The notes beneath the pieces were generated by a model that saw only the letters and a list, made by a program, of their open reading frames with translations, did not search any database and was not told the origin of the DNA. From Nonomuraea glycinis (GTDB lineage: Bacteria; Actinomycetota; Actinomycetes; Streptosporangiales; Streptosporangiaceae), in assembly GCF_014646515.1 (NCBI RefSeq), contig NZ_BMNK01000001.1, positions 699,692 to 763,691 of the forward strand: DNA of 64,000 nucleotides, given 5' to 3'. Positions 1-9,078 of this stretch are shown piece after piece. Each line of letters begins with the position of its first letter. The stretch's first letter is position 1. The position numbers were made by a program, and so were the translations under genes.

Positions 1-405
1 CGCCTCTTCGCCTATATGGCGGCCGAGAAGCCGTCGCGTGCCGCGATGGCCGAGTTCGTGCGGCTGATGGTGTTCGACGAGACCCTGGCGACCGAGTCCC
101 TCATCGACGAGCGGTACGAGTCGAGCCTCCGGGCCCACCCCGAACTGCCGATTCCCCCGAACTTCGGCGACCTGACCCCGGACCTGGCCCTCATCGCCGC
201 CCCCACGCTGCTCGTCTGGGGGCGGGAGGACCAGACCGTTCCGCTGACCTGGGCGCCCAAGATCCTTGAGGGCATACCCAACGCGGAGCTCCGCGTGCTG
301 CCGCACTGCCGGCACTGGGTGCAGTACGAGCGCGCACCCGAGTTCAACCACATTGTTCGCGAGTTTCTGCAGGGCGGAGCAGCCGCCGCCCCATCGGAGG
401 GATGA
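1..405 (+). CDS. Alpha/beta hydrolase, meta-cleavage product hydrolase-like (5' end outside window)
   Basis: C-terminal 134 residues of an alpha/beta-fold hydrolase; the reading frame is open to base 1, so the start and the nucleophile lie upstream. The visible part has the cap-to-core transition, the strand ending in GRED (acid Asp of the triad) and HCRHWVQYERAPEFN with the catalytic His, as in the MhpC/BphD/HsaD family that hydrolyses C-C bonds of ring-cleavage products. The next gene, 4 bp downstream, is an extradiol ring-cleavage dioxygenase, which fits that role. Substrate cannot be told from the sequence. Confidence 0.85.
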   Translation, partial: RLFAYMAAEKPSRAAMAEFVRLMVFDETLATESLIDERYESSLRAHPELPIPPNFGDLTPDLALIAAPTLLVWGREDQTVPLTWAPKILEGIPNAELRVLPHCRHWVQYERAPEFNHIVREFLQGGAAAAPSEG

Positions 406-409
406 CACC

Positions 410-1264
410 GTGGGTATCCGCAAGCTGGGTTACGTCGGACTCAACGTCACAGACGTCGACGCCTGGACCGACCTGCTCGGGCGCACCCTGGGCATCGGTG
501 TCACCCGAGTGAAGTTCGGCACGGACGAAGTCGCTCTGGCGGAACTCGACGAGTTCAAATACCGCGTGGCCCTTTACCCGTCCACCCAGGACAGCCCGCA
601 CGAGCTGGGCTGGATCGTCGATTCGCCGCGCGAGCTCGACAGGCTCAGCCAACGGCTGACGGACGCCGGCTTCGCCGTCGAGGACGGCTCCCCGGAAGAG
701 GTGGAGCTGCGCGGCGCCACCCGTCTCCGCTGGTTCACCGACCCGGTCGGTTACCGCGTGGAACTGGCGGTCGGTGAGGCCAAGGCGCGCCGGGACGGTC
801 CGCTTCACGGCACGACCGGTCTCGGCCACTTCGTCCTGGCCAGCCCGAAGCTCGACGAGCTCCGCGAGCTCTACGAGTCGGTGCTCGAGTTCAAACTGAC
901 CGATTACCGGGCCCCCGGCCTGTTCTTCTTCCGCTGCAACCCCACCCACCACAGCATCGCGCTCGCGAAGGCGGACGCGCCGTCGATCCACCACCTCGAG
1001 TTCGAACACGGCTCGATCGACGACGTCGGGCGCGCGTACGACCGGGCCAAGTCCAACGGGGTGCCGATCTCGATCAGCCTCGGCCGGCACATGAACGACA
1101 AGGCGATCTCGTTCTACGTGCGCAACCCCAGCGGGTTCCATCTCGAGATCGGCTGCGGCGGAATCGACGTGGGCGAGGACTGGACGCCGCACGACTTCGG
1201 GGTCTCGGACGTCTGGGGACACCACCACGCCGACGCCAATCCGTTCGCTTCGCCGAAGTCCTGA
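410..1264 (+). CDS. Type I extradiol ring-cleavage dioxygenase (VOC family)
   Basis: 284 residues from a GTG start that follows GGAGGGATGA of the previous gene's end; an earlier in-frame start would overlap the hydrolase by about 140 bp and adds no family sequence. Two VOC modules: an N-terminal one starting KLGYVGLNVTDVDAW and a catalytic C-terminal one. The metal triad is visible as His in TGLGHFV, His in SIHHLEFE and Glu in FHLEIGCG, with the active-site His in LGRHMND and Tyr in SFYV. Family (BphC/HsaC) enzymes open catechols adjacent to the hydroxyls with Fe(II) and O2. It probably acts just before the upstream hydrolase. Confidence 0.92.
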   Translation: MGIRKLGYVGLNVTDVDAWTDLLGRTLGIGVTRVKFGTDEVALAELDEFKYRVALYPSTQDSPHELGWIVDSPRELDRLSQRLTDAGFAVEDGSPEEVELRGATRLRWFTDPVGYRVELAVGEAKARRDGPLHGTTGLGHFVLASPKLDELRELYESVLEFKLTDYRAPGLFFFRCNPTHHSIALAKADAPSIHHLEFEHGSIDDVGRAYDRAKSNGVPISISLGRHMNDKAISFYVRNPSGFHLEIGCGGIDVGEDWTPHDFGVSDVWGHHHADANPFASPKS

Positions 1265-1271
1265 CCGGCCA

Positions 1272-1334
1272 CGCCTCCTTTCCGAGAGGCGGGGCTTGGG
1301 AGAACCCCGCGCAGGCCCCTTCCGTGGGTTCTCC
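1272..1334. terminator. Two hairpins between convergent genes
   Basis: CGCCTC (1272-1277) pairs with GAGGCG (1286-1291) over an 8-nt loop. GGAGAACCC (1299-1307) pairs perfectly with GGGTTCTCC (1326-1334). No T-tract. They lie between the convergent dioxygenase and dehydrogenase genes, so bidirectional termination is likely. Confidence 0.6.
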
Positions 1335-1356
1335 TCGAAGCGCGTACGGGGGCGGC

Positions 1357-2130
1357 TCAGACCACGGGGATGATGCCGCCGTCGACCCGGAACTGAGCCC
1401 CGGTGAGCCATTTGGCGCGCCCGGAAGCGAGGAACGCGATCATCTCCGCGACGTCCTCGGGTTCGCCGGGGCGCCCCATCGGCACCTTCAGATGGTCCAC
1501 GATCTGCTGCTTGACCTCGTCGACGCCCACGCCTTGGAGGTCGGCCAGCTGCTGAAGATGGTCGACCGCGCCCTCGGTGACGACGAAGCCCGGCAGAACG
1601 CACACCACGCGTACGCCGTACTCGCCCACCGCCGTCGCCAGCTCGCGGCTGTAGGCGTTGAGCGCCGCCTTCGATGCCGCGTACGACGCCTCGGCGGACT
1701 GAGGGAGGTGGCTGGCGATGGAGGAGACGTGCACCACGACGCCGGAGCCACGCTCGACCATCCCGGGAACCAGGGCCCGGTCGAGCCGGACCGCGCTGAG
1801 CAGGTTCATCTCCAGGTCGGCGAGCCAGGACGCGTCCGACCGTTTCAGGGTGGGCATCGGTGCGGTCGCGGCTCCGGCGTTGTCGACCAGGACGTCGATG
1901 CCTCCGACGCTGTCCACCACGCGCCGGCCGAGCTCCGCCGCCCCCTCCTCGGAGCGCAGGTCGGCGGGGATGAAGGTGGCGGGCAGGTCCGCCGGGGGCG
2001 GTGTTCGCGAGGCCGTCAGCACGGTGGCGCCGGCGGCGGCGAAGCGGCGAGCCGTCGCCTCCCCGAGCCCCCGGCTGCCGCCGGTCACCAGCACTCGCAG
2101 GCCGGGAAGCTTCTCGTGCTCGATCGTCAT
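1357..2130 (-). CDS. Short-chain dehydrogenase/reductase
   Basis: 257-residue classical SDR. The ATG at 2130 has GAAGGAG six bases upstream; a longer frame to 2181 would run through the operator and was rejected. The Rossmann motif TGGSRGLG is near residue 15, NAG in the middle, and catalytic Ser with YAASK in the C-terminal half; the C-terminus LTGAQFRVDGG is typical of the family. It is an NAD(P)-dependent alcohol/ketone oxidoreductase of unknown substrate. It is divergent from a TetR gene, whose product probably controls it through the inverted repeat between them. Confidence 0.92.
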   Translation of the reverse strand: MTIEHEKLPGLRVLVTGGSRGLGEATARRFAAAGATVLTASRTPPPADLPATFIPADLRSEEGAAELGRRVVDSVGGIDVLVDNAGAATAPMPTLKRSDASWLADLEMNLLSAVRLDRALVPGMVERGSGVVVHVSSIASHLPQSAEASYAASKAALNAYSRELATAVGEYGVRVVCVLPGFVVTEGAVDHLQQLADLQGVGVDEVKQQIVDHLKVPMGRPGEPEDVAEMIAFLASGRAKWLTGAQFRVDGGIIPVV

Positions 2131-2147
2131 GGTTGTACTCCTTCGGT

Positions 2148-2200
2148 AAGGTGAACCCGACTCCGGTAACTGTACACACAAACGGAGTCCGATTCACCTT
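2148..2200. promoter_or_regulatory. Long inverted repeat, probable TetR operator
   Basis: Two 20-bp arms, 2148-2167 and 2181-2200, match as an inverted repeat at 17 of 20 positions (outer AAGGTGAA/TTCACCTT, inner ACTCCG/CGGAGT) with a 13-bp spacer. It fills the gap between the divergent SDR and TetR genes. Each arm is long enough that two dimers might bind; this is inference. Confidence 0.65.
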
Positions 2201-2211
2201 ATGGAGGACCG

Positions 2212-2784
2212 TTGTCGTCATCACGTCCACTGCGCGCCGATGCCCGCCGCAACCGCGAAGCACTCCTGGTCGCGGCGCGTGAGGCGCTCCTCGCCGACGA
2301 GGATGCCCACGTGGAGGAGATCGCCCGGCGAGCCGGTGTGGCCGTCGGCACGCTGTACCGCCATTTCGAGACGCGTGAGGCGCTCGTCGCGGAGGTGTAC
2401 CGCCAGGAGGTCGCCGAGCTCTGCGCGACCCCCGCCCGGCTGCTCACGCGACACGCCCCGGACGAAGCGCTGCGCACCTTCCTGCTGCTGCTCGTGGAGC
2501 ATGCGGCCGTGGGCAGAGGGATGGGTGAGGCGCTGGAGAGCATCATGGCGACCGATTCGCCGGTCTTCGACGACGCGCGCGACGAGATGGCCCGCGCCCT
2601 CGACGAACTTCTCGCCGCAGGCGTCGCGGCCGGCCTCGTCCGCGGCGGCATGAGCGGGCGCGTCGTGCTGCGCGCCCTCGGCGGCATCTGCGGCCTGCGC
2701 GCCAAAGGCTGGAAGGACGACGCGCTGCGCATCGTCACGATCCTGTACGACGGGCTGCGCTACGGCGCGGCGAAGCGTGGCTAG
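2212..2784 (+). CDS. TetR-family transcriptional regulator
   Basis: 190 residues. N-terminal helix-turn-helix VEEIARRAGVAVGTLYRHFETREALVAEV at about residues 35-63, then an alpha-helical ligand domain with no recognisable specificity. TTG start at 2212 preceded by GGAGGA (2203-2208); no better start is in frame. It is divergent from the SDR gene across a long inverted repeat, so local repression and autorepression are likely. Its end overlaps the end of the convergent AraC gene by 4 bp. Confidence 0.88.
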   Translation: MSSSRPLRADARRNREALLVAAREALLADEDAHVEEIARRAGVAVGTLYRHFETREALVAEVYRQEVAELCATPARLLTRHAPDEALRTFLLLLVEHAAVGRGMGEALESIMATDSPVFDDARDEMARALDELLAAGVAAGLVRGGMSGRVVLRALGGICGLRAKGWKDDALRIVTILYDGLRYGAAKRG

Positions 2785-3503
2785 GAGGCCGAGGTGGAGC
2801 GGTAGGAGCCGGGAGTCTGGCCCATGGTGCGGGCGAAGATGTCGACGAAGGCACTGGTCGTGGCCCATCCGCAGAGGTGCGCTGTCTCGGTGACGGTGGC
2901 GCCCTCGGCGAGGCGGATCATCGCGTGGATGATGCGCGCGTTCGTACGCCATTGAGGGTAGGTAGTTCCGAATTCGGTGCGGAACAGGCGCGCGAGGGTG
3001 CGTTCGCTGGCATTGACCTGCCGGGACAGCCAGGCGATGGTCCGGGGCCGGCTGAGGTCGTCGAGGACGAGGCGGCAGGCGTACGCGAGTCGCGGATCGT
3101 GGGCGCTGGGCAGGGTGAGGGCGCGGACGTCGGCTCGGCGCAACCGATCGCCGAGCACGGCACGAATGCGATGGATCTCCCCGGCGGTGAGCTCCGGTTC
3201 GGTGCAGGCGATGAGGAGCTCACGCAGCAGGGCCGAGACGGCGACGACGGTCGGCGAATCACCGGGGAGCGGAGGGTCCTGGACCGGGAACATCAGCGTG
3301 TGGGCGATGGTGTCGCCGTAGGCCTGGTGCTCATGCCAGGCGGCGGCGGGGACCCAGACCGCGCGATCCGCGCAAGCCACCCACGCCCCATGCTCGGTCT
3401 GTACGGCGAGGACTCCACGAGCGACGTAGATGAGCTGGTGGTCGTCATGCCGATGCCCGTGGATCACTTCCCCGGGCACGTGATGATGGCGGCTTTGCAA
3501 CAT
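2781..3503 (-). CDS. AraC-family regulator with cupin sensor domain
   Basis: 240 residues. The N-terminal cupin segment (about 5-90, HGHRHDDHQLIYVARG) has the His-rich metal/ligand-binding pattern. The C-terminal double HTH (about 140-235) includes WLSRQVNASERTLARLFRTEFG and ends in the usual PGSYR motif. It is divergent from the MFS exporter at 3558 with only about 54 bp between starts, so it probably controls that exporter. Confidence 0.9.
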   Translation of the reverse strand: MLQSRHHHVPGEVIHGHRHDDHQLIYVARGVLAVQTEHGAWVACADRAVWVPAAAWHEHQAYGDTIAHTLMFPVQDPPLPGDSPTVVAVSALLRELLIACTEPELTAGEIHRIRAVLGDRLRRADVRALTLPSAHDPRLAYACRLVLDDLSRPRTIAWLSRQVNASERTLARLFRTEFGTTYPQWRTNARIIHAMIRLAEGATVTETAHLCGWATTSAFVDIFARTMGQTPGSYRSTSAS

Positions 3504-3557
3504 ATCTAGTCAGATTATCGGAAGCGCAACCCTCCCCGCGGGCGAGAACGTCAATGC

Positions 3558-4817
3558 ATGAACCGTTTCGGGAGCCTTCGGCAGGCGATCGTCGACACGC
3601 GGCCCCTGGCTTTTCCGGCTTACCGCCGCACCTTCCTCGGGCAGGCGGCGGCCGTCATCGGAACGACGGTGACGCGGGTCGCCGTCCCCGTCCAGGTCTA
3701 TTCGATCTCGGGTTCGTCCCTGGACGTCGGCCTCGTGGGTTTGGCGATGCTCGTCCCGATGGTCGTCTTCGGTCTCTACGGCGGAGCTCTCGCCGACCTG
3801 GCCGACCGGCGGCTGCTCTACCTCTGCTCGTCCGCCCTGACCTGGGCCGGAACGCTCGCTCTGCTGCCGCAGGCCGCTCTCGGCGTGCAGTCCGTGGGGC
3901 TGATCCTCGTGCTGGTCGCCGTCCAATCCGCCGGTTTCGCGGTCTCCGCGTCCGTTCGCGGCGCCATCATCCCCGCGCTCGTGCCTGTCGAGCTGATCCC
4001 GGCGGCCAACGCACTCACCTACACCGCCGGCAACGTCGGGCAGGTCCTCGGCCCGCTCATCGCCGGTGCGCTGATCATGCTTCCGAACGGCTTCGCGTAC
4101 GCCTACGGCATCGATGCGCTGCTGTTCACCGCAGCGCTCTACGCCGTCTTCCGGCTGCCACCGCTGCCCCGAGCCGCGCTCGCACCCGGGGGGCGCATCG
4201 GCATCCGAGCCGTCATCGACGGCCTGCGCTTCCTCGGTGGCAAGCCCGTTCTGCTCATGGCGTTCATGGTCGACATCATCGCCATGCTGTTCGCCATGCC
4301 GGAGGCGCTCTTCCCCGAAGCCGCCGCCACGCGTTTCCATGGCGGCGTCGGCCTCCTGTACGCGTCGATCGCCACCGGATCGCTGCTCGCCGGGCTCGTC
4401 AGCGGATGGATCGGCCGAGTGCGACGCCAGGGTGTCGCACTCACCATCGCCGTGGCCCTGTGGTCCGCCGCCATCGCCTTCGCCGGAATCACCCACACCC
4501 TCTGGTTCACCGTCCCGCTGCTCGTCCTCGCCGGCGGAGCCGACCTCGTCAGCGCCGTCTACCGGCAGACCATCCTGCAGACCTACGTGCCCGACCACAT
4601 GCGCGGGCGTATGCAAGGCGTCTACACCGTCGTTGTCGCCGGCGGCCCCGGCATGGGCGACCTCCGAGCCGGAATCATGGCCTCGGCCATGGGCCTCACC
4701 ATCGCATGGTCGGGAACGGCCATCCTCGGCCTCGTGATCGTCCTCATCGCGGCCATCGCCGTCCGGCCCTTCTGGCACTACGCGACGCAGGCCGATTTGC
4801 CTAAAAGTATTAGGTAA
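3558..4817 (+). CDS. MFS exporter, MFS_3/EntS-like
   Basis: 419-residue integral membrane protein with about 12 hydrophobic segments. The conserved MFS loop 2-3 motif GGALADLADRR occurs near residue 75, and a related motif PDHMRGRMQGVYT near residue 345. These features fit the MFS_3 group (enterobactin exporter EntS, macrolide efflux MefA). ATG start at 3558. Substrate unknown; the divergent AraC-type sensor suggests induction by a small molecule. Confidence 0.88.
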   Translation: MNRFGSLRQAIVDTRPLAFPAYRRTFLGQAAAVIGTTVTRVAVPVQVYSISGSSLDVGLVGLAMLVPMVVFGLYGGALADLADRRLLYLCSSALTWAGTLALLPQAALGVQSVGLILVLVAVQSAGFAVSASVRGAIIPALVPVELIPAANALTYTAGNVGQVLGPLIAGALIMLPNGFAYAYGIDALLFTAALYAVFRLPPLPRAALAPGGRIGIRAVIDGLRFLGGKPVLLMAFMVDIIAMLFAMPEALFPEAAATRFHGGVGLLYASIATGSLLAGLVSGWIGRVRRQGVALTIAVALWSAAIAFAGITHTLWFTVPLLVLAGGADLVSAVYRQTILQTYVPDHMRGRMQGVYTVVVAGGPGMGDLRAGIMASAMGLTIAWSGTAILGLVIVLIAAIAVRPFWHYATQADLPKSIR

Positions 4818-4826
4818 ATGCATAAT
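4797..4826 (+). promoter_or_regulatory. AT-rich promoter with palindrome upstream of SGNH hydrolase
   Basis: TTGCCT (4797-4802), 18-bp spacer, CATAAT (4821-4826). A palindrome CCTAA-AAGTA-TTAGG (4800-4814) sits on it and overlaps the end of the MFS gene. The stretch is far more AT-rich than its surroundings, consistent with a regulated promoter for the next gene. Confidence 0.45.
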
Positions 4827-4868
4827 AATATTAGTCTGATAGCGGAGATCTTGACAGAGGCTGAGGCA

Positions 4869-6047
4869 ATGAACCCCGAGCAAGACTGGATCACCACACC
4901 TGTCACCGTGGACATCCTGCGCGGTCACCTCGACGTGGAGGCGACCGCGCACGGGCTGCTGCCGCATCGGCTGCCCGCCCGAGCTCGCCGGCAGATCCCG
5001 GACGACCAACTGGCCGTGGCCGAGGCCCAGCCCTCCGGCGTGCGGCTGGCTTTCCGCACCCGGGCCACGACCATCGAGCTGGACACGCTGCCGACCAAGC
5101 GGGTCTACCGGGGGTTCCCGGCCCCGGCGGACGGCGTGTACGACCTGCTGGTCGACGGCCGTCTCGCCGCCCAGGCCACGGTGGCCGGCGGAAACGTGCG
5201 CACGATCATCGACATGGTCACGCAGACCGCCGAGCTGACCGAGGGGCTCGCCGGCACCGCCCGGTTCACCGGCCTGCCGGCGCGGGACAAGGACGTCGAG
5301 ATCTGGCTGCCGCACACGGAGATCACCGAGCTGATCGCCCTGCGCACCGATGCCCCCATCGAGCCGGCGCCGGACCGGGGGCGCAAGGTGTGGCTGCACC
5401 ACGGCAGCTCCATCAGCCACGGCTCGAACGCCACCCACCCGAGCGCCATCTGGCCGGCCCTGGCAGCCGCCCAGGGCGGGGTGGAGCTGGTCAACCTGGG
5501 GTTCGGCGGCAGCGCGCTGCTGGACCCGTTCACCGCCCGTGCGATCCGGGACACCCCTGCGGACCTGATCAGCCTGAAGATCGGCATCAATGTCGTCAAC
5601 GGCGACGTGATGCGCCTGCGCGCCTTCACCCCTGCGGCGCACGGCTTCCTGGACACCGTCCGCGAGGGGCATCCGACCACCCCGCTGCTGGTCGTGTCAC
5701 CCATCCTGTGCCCGATCCAGGAGGACACCCCCGGCCCGCTCATGCCCGACTTCGACGGCCGGACCCTGCGGTTCAAGGCCACGGGCGATCCGGCCGATCG
5801 CGCCGCCGGGCGGCTGACGCTCAACGTCATCCGGGACGAGCTCGCCCGCATCGTCGAGCAGCGGGCGGCCGACGACCCGAACCTGCACTACCTCGACGGC
5901 CGCGACCTGTACGGCGAGAAGGACTACGCCGCGTTCCCGCTGCCCGACGAGGTCCATCCCGACCCCGCGGCGCACCGCCTTATCGGCGAGAACTTCGGGC
6001 GGCTCGCGTTCGGCGACGGCGGCCCCTTCGCCACCAGGACCCGCTGA
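4869..6047 (+). CDS. SGNH/GDSL-type esterase/hydrolase
   Basis: 392 residues from ATG 4869; an in-frame ATG at 4818 is possible but lies at the putative promoter. An N-terminal beta-sandwich-like segment (1-150) precedes an SGNH domain. Block I is WLHHGSSISHGSNA (Ser nucleophile), block II NLGFGGSALLD, block III ISLKIGINVVNG (here Ile-Asn rather than the usual GxND), and block V DEVHPDPAAHRLIGENF supplies the Asp/His pair. It probably deacylates a carbohydrate or ester. No signal peptide is visible, so it is likely cytoplasmic. Confidence 0.85.
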   Translation: MNPEQDWITTPVTVDILRGHLDVEATAHGLLPHRLPARARRQIPDDQLAVAEAQPSGVRLAFRTRATTIELDTLPTKRVYRGFPAPADGVYDLLVDGRLAAQATVAGGNVRTIIDMVTQTAELTEGLAGTARFTGLPARDKDVEIWLPHTEITELIALRTDAPIEPAPDRGRKVWLHHGSSISHGSNATHPSAIWPALAAAQGGVELVNLGFGGSALLDPFTARAIRDTPADLISLKIGINVVNGDVMRLRAFTPAAHGFLDTVREGHPTTPLLVVSPILCPIQEDTPGPLMPDFDGRTLRFKATGDPADRAAGRLTLNVIRDELARIVEQRAADDPNLHYLDGRDLYGEKDYAAFPLPDEVHPDPAAHRLIGENFGRLAFGDGGPFATRTR

Positions 6048-6052
6048 GCACC

Positions 6053-6157
6053 TCGGCCGGACCGCGGCAAGGTGCCCAAGCCCCAGATCGGCCGGACCGC
6101 GGCAAGATGTCCAGGACCCACATCGGCCCGACCGCGGCAAGGTGCCCAAGGCCATGG
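6053..6157. repeat. Three tandem 35-bp repeats
   Basis: Units 6053-6087, 6088-6122 and 6123-6157 share TCGGCC(G/C)GACCGCGGCAAG plus a variable tail. They lie between the SGNH gene and the convergent lipoprotein gene. No coding role; origin looks like slippage. Confidence 0.85.
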
Positions 6158-6171
6158 CGATGCCGCTGCCG

Positions 6172-6702
6172 TCACCCTGGGCAGGTCCGGGGGCCGACGC
6201 TCTGTCCTGCGCCGACGACGGTGACCTGGGCGGGGCTTACCGGCGCCGTCACGGCGGCCGTGCACACGATCTGCTCGACGGCCAGTGCGGACAGCTCGCC
6301 GGCCGGAACGGACAAGGTCACCACCAGGTGGCCGGCCGGGTCGGCGGTCGCCTCGAACGGGCCGGCTTCGGGCGGGACTTCGGTGGTGAGCCCGCGCGCC
6401 CGTTCCCTCGCGGTGGGTCCGGCTGCCAGCAGCGCGAGCATGTCCGCCGGGAACATCGGACGATCCCCGGGCCGCGTCACCGCGCTGAGCCGGTCGTTCC
6501 TCACCAGATAGAGGGTGATCGTCATGGCCGGCACGACGTGTCCGCGCGGCGGGTCGCCGGCCCGGATGACGTCGCTGGGCTGCACGCCGCAGCCGGCCAC
6601 GGCGACGAGCGACACGAGGCCCACGGCGAGCACCCGCCACGCGAGCACCCGGCGGGTGAACAGGCGGCGGGTGAACAGGCGGCGGGTGAGCTCGGCTCTC
6701 AC
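6172..6702 (-). CDS. GerMN-like lipoprotein of a two-component operon
   Basis: 176 residues. An arginine-rich n-region with a duplicated LFTRR, a hydrophobic stretch and lipobox VAVAGC (about residues 32-37) mark a lipoprotein. The mature part ([15 protein letters not shown] ... [20 protein letters not shown]) resembles the GerMN module found in actinobacterial lipoproteins such as LpqB. The GTG start overlaps the kinase stop by 4 bp, so it is the third gene of the regulator-kinase operon, like LpqB after MtrAB and AfsQ3 after AfsQ1Q2. It probably modulates the sensor at the cell surface. Confidence 0.72.
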   Translation of the reverse strand: MRAELTRRLFTRRLFTRRVLAWRVLAVGLVSLVAVAGCGVQPSDVIRAGDPPRGHVVPAMTITLYLVRNDRLSAVTRPGDRPMFPADMLALLAAGPTARERARGLTTEVPPEAGPFEATADPAGHLVVTLSVPAGELSALAVEQIVCTAAVTAPVSPAQVTVVGAGQSVGPRTCPG

Positions 6703-8216
6703 GCGGGGCCTCCGTCCGGATCGGGTGTCCGGCGTGGCAGGCGCAGGGTGAACTCGGCGCCGCCGTCCGGGGCGTTGGCGACGGTGAGGTCGCCTCGGTG
6801 CAGGCGCGCGTTCTCCCGCGCGATGGCGAGGCCGAGCCCGCTGCCCTCGGACCTGGCCCTGGTCGCGTCGGCCTTGTAGAACCGGTCGAACACGTGCGGC
6901 AGCACCACTTCGTCCAGGCCCGGTCCGTGGTCGCGGACCTTGAGGGTGATCCAGTGCGGGTCGTCGGAAAGCCGTACCGACACCGGTGGCTCGCCGTGCC
7001 GCAGGGCGTTGCCGACCAGGTTAGCGAGGATGACGTCCACCCGGCGCGGGTCCAGCCGTGCCGTCACTGCGGCGGGAAGCTCGGTACGCACCTGCTCCGA
7101 CCAGCCCCGGGTCCGCAGGGTCGAGCGCACCAGCTCGGCCACGTCGACCTCGTTCGGCACGAGGGCCGCGACGCCGGAGTCGAACCTGCTGATCTCGATG
7201 AGGTCGTTCACCAGCCCGGTGAGGTTGAGCGTCTCCTGGCTGACCAGCCTGGCGGCCCGGCCGGCCGGCTCGGGCAGCCGGGCCGCCTCCTCGTCGAGGA
7301 TGTCGGCGACCGCGGCGAGCGCGGCCAGCGGGGTGCGCAGCTCGTGGGACACGTCGGCCACGAACCGGCGGGCGTCGGCCTCCATCTCGCGGAGCTGCTC
7401 GACGTGCCGTTCCAGCTCCGCGGCGGTGTGGTTGAACGTGTGTGCCACGGCGGCCAGCTCGTCGGTGCCGCGGACCGCGATCCTGGTCCGCATCTCGCCC
7501 TGGCCCAGCAGGCATGCCGCCCGGCCGAGCTCGCGCACCGGGCGCAGCACGCCACGGGTGGCCAGCAGCGCGAGGACGATCGCGAACGCCAAGGCCGCCC
7601 CGCCGGTGAGCCAGGCGGAGGTGGCGAGCCCGTCGATGCTGCGCTGTTCGGGAAGCAGGCTGCGCGCGCTGTAGACCTCGATGCCGGACATCCGCGCCGT
7701 CCGGTCCCGCTCGACGATCAGCAACGGCGTGCCGATGAGCAGGATGGGCTCGCCCTGCCAGACCACACGTTTCCACGCGAGGTCACCGCCGGCCACGGCC
7801 CGCCGCAGCGCCGGTGGAATCGCCCCGGGATCCAGGATCCGCGCGGCCCCGCCCGGCCTGAGGCCCCCCGGTGGTGGGTCGGGCGCCCCCGGCCGCGGAC
7901 GGAGCAGCGAGTGCATCCCGTGGTAGACGGCGATCGCCGAGTTGTCCCCATCGGTCACGGTGGCGGCGATCTCGCCGAGCTCGGCCGGGCCCGGTGTCGC
8001 GGTCCGCAACGGGAAGAGCGTCTCCAGTCGGCTCGTCATCGCCTGCACCGCGGCATCCTGGGTTCGCTGCAGGATGTCATTGCGGGCCTGAACGTAGATC
8101 CCGCCGGCCACCGCCGCCGCGGTGACCACGGACAGCAGCGCGAACGCGAACAACAACCGGGCACGCAGCCCCAGGCTCGGCCGAGGTATCACCGGCGGCT
8201 CACACCGGCGGCTCAC
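6699..8216 (-). CDS. Two-component sensor histidine kinase
   Basis: 505 residues from a GTG at 8216 that overlaps the response regulator stop (GTGA). Order: TM1 (about 13-37), extracellular sensor of about 150 residues, TM2 (about 195-215), HAMP, HisKA with SHELRTP (phospho-acceptor His about 291), HATPase_c with N box [10 protein letters not shown]1 VRDHGPGL, F box FDRFYKAD and G2 GSGLGLAIA. All kinase motifs look intact. The genes around it (VanY peptidase, MurF, Ddl) suggest it senses cell-wall stress or a wall antibiotic; the signal itself cannot be read. Confidence 0.93.
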   Translation of the reverse strand: MSRRCEPPVIPRPSLGLRARLLFAFALLSVVTAAAVAGGIYVQARNDILQRTQDAAVQAMTSRLETLFPLRTATPGPAELGEIAATVTDGDNSAIAVYHGMHSLLRPRPGAPDPPPGGLRPGGAARILDPGAIPPALRRAVAGGDLAWKRVVWQGEPILLIGTPLLIVERDRTARMSGIEVYSARSLLPEQRSIDGLATSAWLTGGAALAFAIVLALLATRGVLRPVRELGRAACLLGQGEMRTRIAVRGTDELAAVAHTFNHTAAELERHVEQLREMEADARRFVADVSHELRTPLAALAAVADILDEEAARLPEPAGRAARLVSQETLNLTGLVNDLIEISRFDSGVAALVPNEVDVAELVRSTLRTRGWSEQVRTELPAAVTARLDPRRVDVILANLVGNALRHGEPPVSVRLSDDPHWITLKVRDHGPGLDEVVLPHVFDRFYKADATRARSEGSGLGLAIARENARLHRGDLTVANAPDGGAEFTLRLPRRTPDPDGGPA

Positions 8217-8887
8217 ACCGGCCCGAACCGGTATCCGAACCCACGCACCGTCTGCACGTAGACGGGCGCCGCCGAATCGTCCTCGATCTTCGCGCGCAAC
8301 CGCTGCACGCACGCGTCCACGAGCCGCGAGTCGCCGAAGTACCCGTGCTCCCACACCGACTCCAGCAGTTGCTGGCGGCTGTGCACCCGGCCCGGCGTGC
8401 CGGAGAGCTCGAGCAGCAGGCGCAGCTCGGTCGGGGCGAGGCTGACCGGCACGCCGTGCCTGACGACCACCAGGCTGGCCCGATCGATGGTCAGGTCCCC
8501 GTGCCGCTCCAGCTCCGCCTGGTCCCGGCCGAGCCGCCGGAGCACCGCGCGAATGCGCGCGTCGAGCACCCTGGGCTGCACCGGCTTGACCACGTAGTCG
8601 TCGGCGCCCGCCTCCAGCCCGGCCACCACGTCCATGTCGTCGCCGCGCGCGGTCAGCATGATGATCGGCAGCTCCCTGGCGGCCCGGATGCGGCGGCAGA
8701 CCTCGAACCCGTCGATGCCCGGCAACATCAGATCGAGCACGACGACGTCGGGAAGGTCCGTACGCAGCCGGTCCAGCCCTTGTTCGCCGGACTCCACCGC
8801 GCGCACCCGGTGCCCGTGCCGGGTCAGGGCCAGCTCAAGGCCCTCCCGCACGGCCGGGTCGTCCTCGATCAACAACACTCGCGACAC
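8213..8887 (-). CDS. OmpR-family response regulator
   Basis: 224 residues from GTG 8887, which gives the canonical start of the receiver fold (VLLIEDDP). Phospho-acceptor Asp is about residue 52 in VVLDLMLPG; the conserved Thr (LTARG) and Lys (VKPV) follow. The C-terminal winged helix ends in YVQTVRGFGYRF. Translationally coupled to the kinase. A 60-bp element 54 bp upstream, copied upstream of ddl, carries direct TGACAC repeats spaced 11 bp, as expected for an OmpR-type site; autoregulation is likely. Confidence 0.93.
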   Translation of the reverse strand: MSRVLLIEDDPAVREGLELALTRHGHRVRAVESGEQGLDRLRTDLPDVVVLDLMLPGIDGFEVCRRIRAARELPIIMLTARGDDMDVVAGLEAGADDYVVKPVQPRVLDARIRAVLRRLGRDQAELERHGDLTIDRASLVVVRHGVPVSLAPTELRLLLELSGTPGRVHSRQQLLESVWEHGYFGDSRLVDACVQRLRAKIEDDSAAPVYVQTVRGFGYRFGPV

Positions 8888-8940
8888 GCCGCCGAGTATC
8901 AACAGCACGCTCCGTAACTCGCCCGCCGGTCCACACGTCC

Positions 8941-9000
8941 ACTGTCGACCGGCCGTGTCTCCGCCTCGTCCGCGCCGTGTCATGGTTGTGTCACGGTCGC
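8941..9000. promoter_or_regulatory. Shared 60-bp regulatory element, copy 1
   Basis: Matches 12936-12995 at about 55 of 60 positions. On the minus strand it contains TGACAC-N5-TGACAC (11-bp period), the pattern bound by OmpR-family dimers. It lies between the divergent response regulator and VanY genes. Its orientation relative to the response regulator is the same as that of copy 2 relative to ddl. Confidence 0.75.
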
Positions 9001-9078
9001 GCCGGCGGTGGCCACCATCGAGAAACGGTGACCTGCGGCGGACAACGCACGCATATTGGACGCCAATCGTAGTTCGTC

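Noticed and set aside
344..2263. Long minus-strand frame over the dioxygenase, SDR and TetR start
   Set aside because: Composition artefact: it covers three recognisable genes and their operator.
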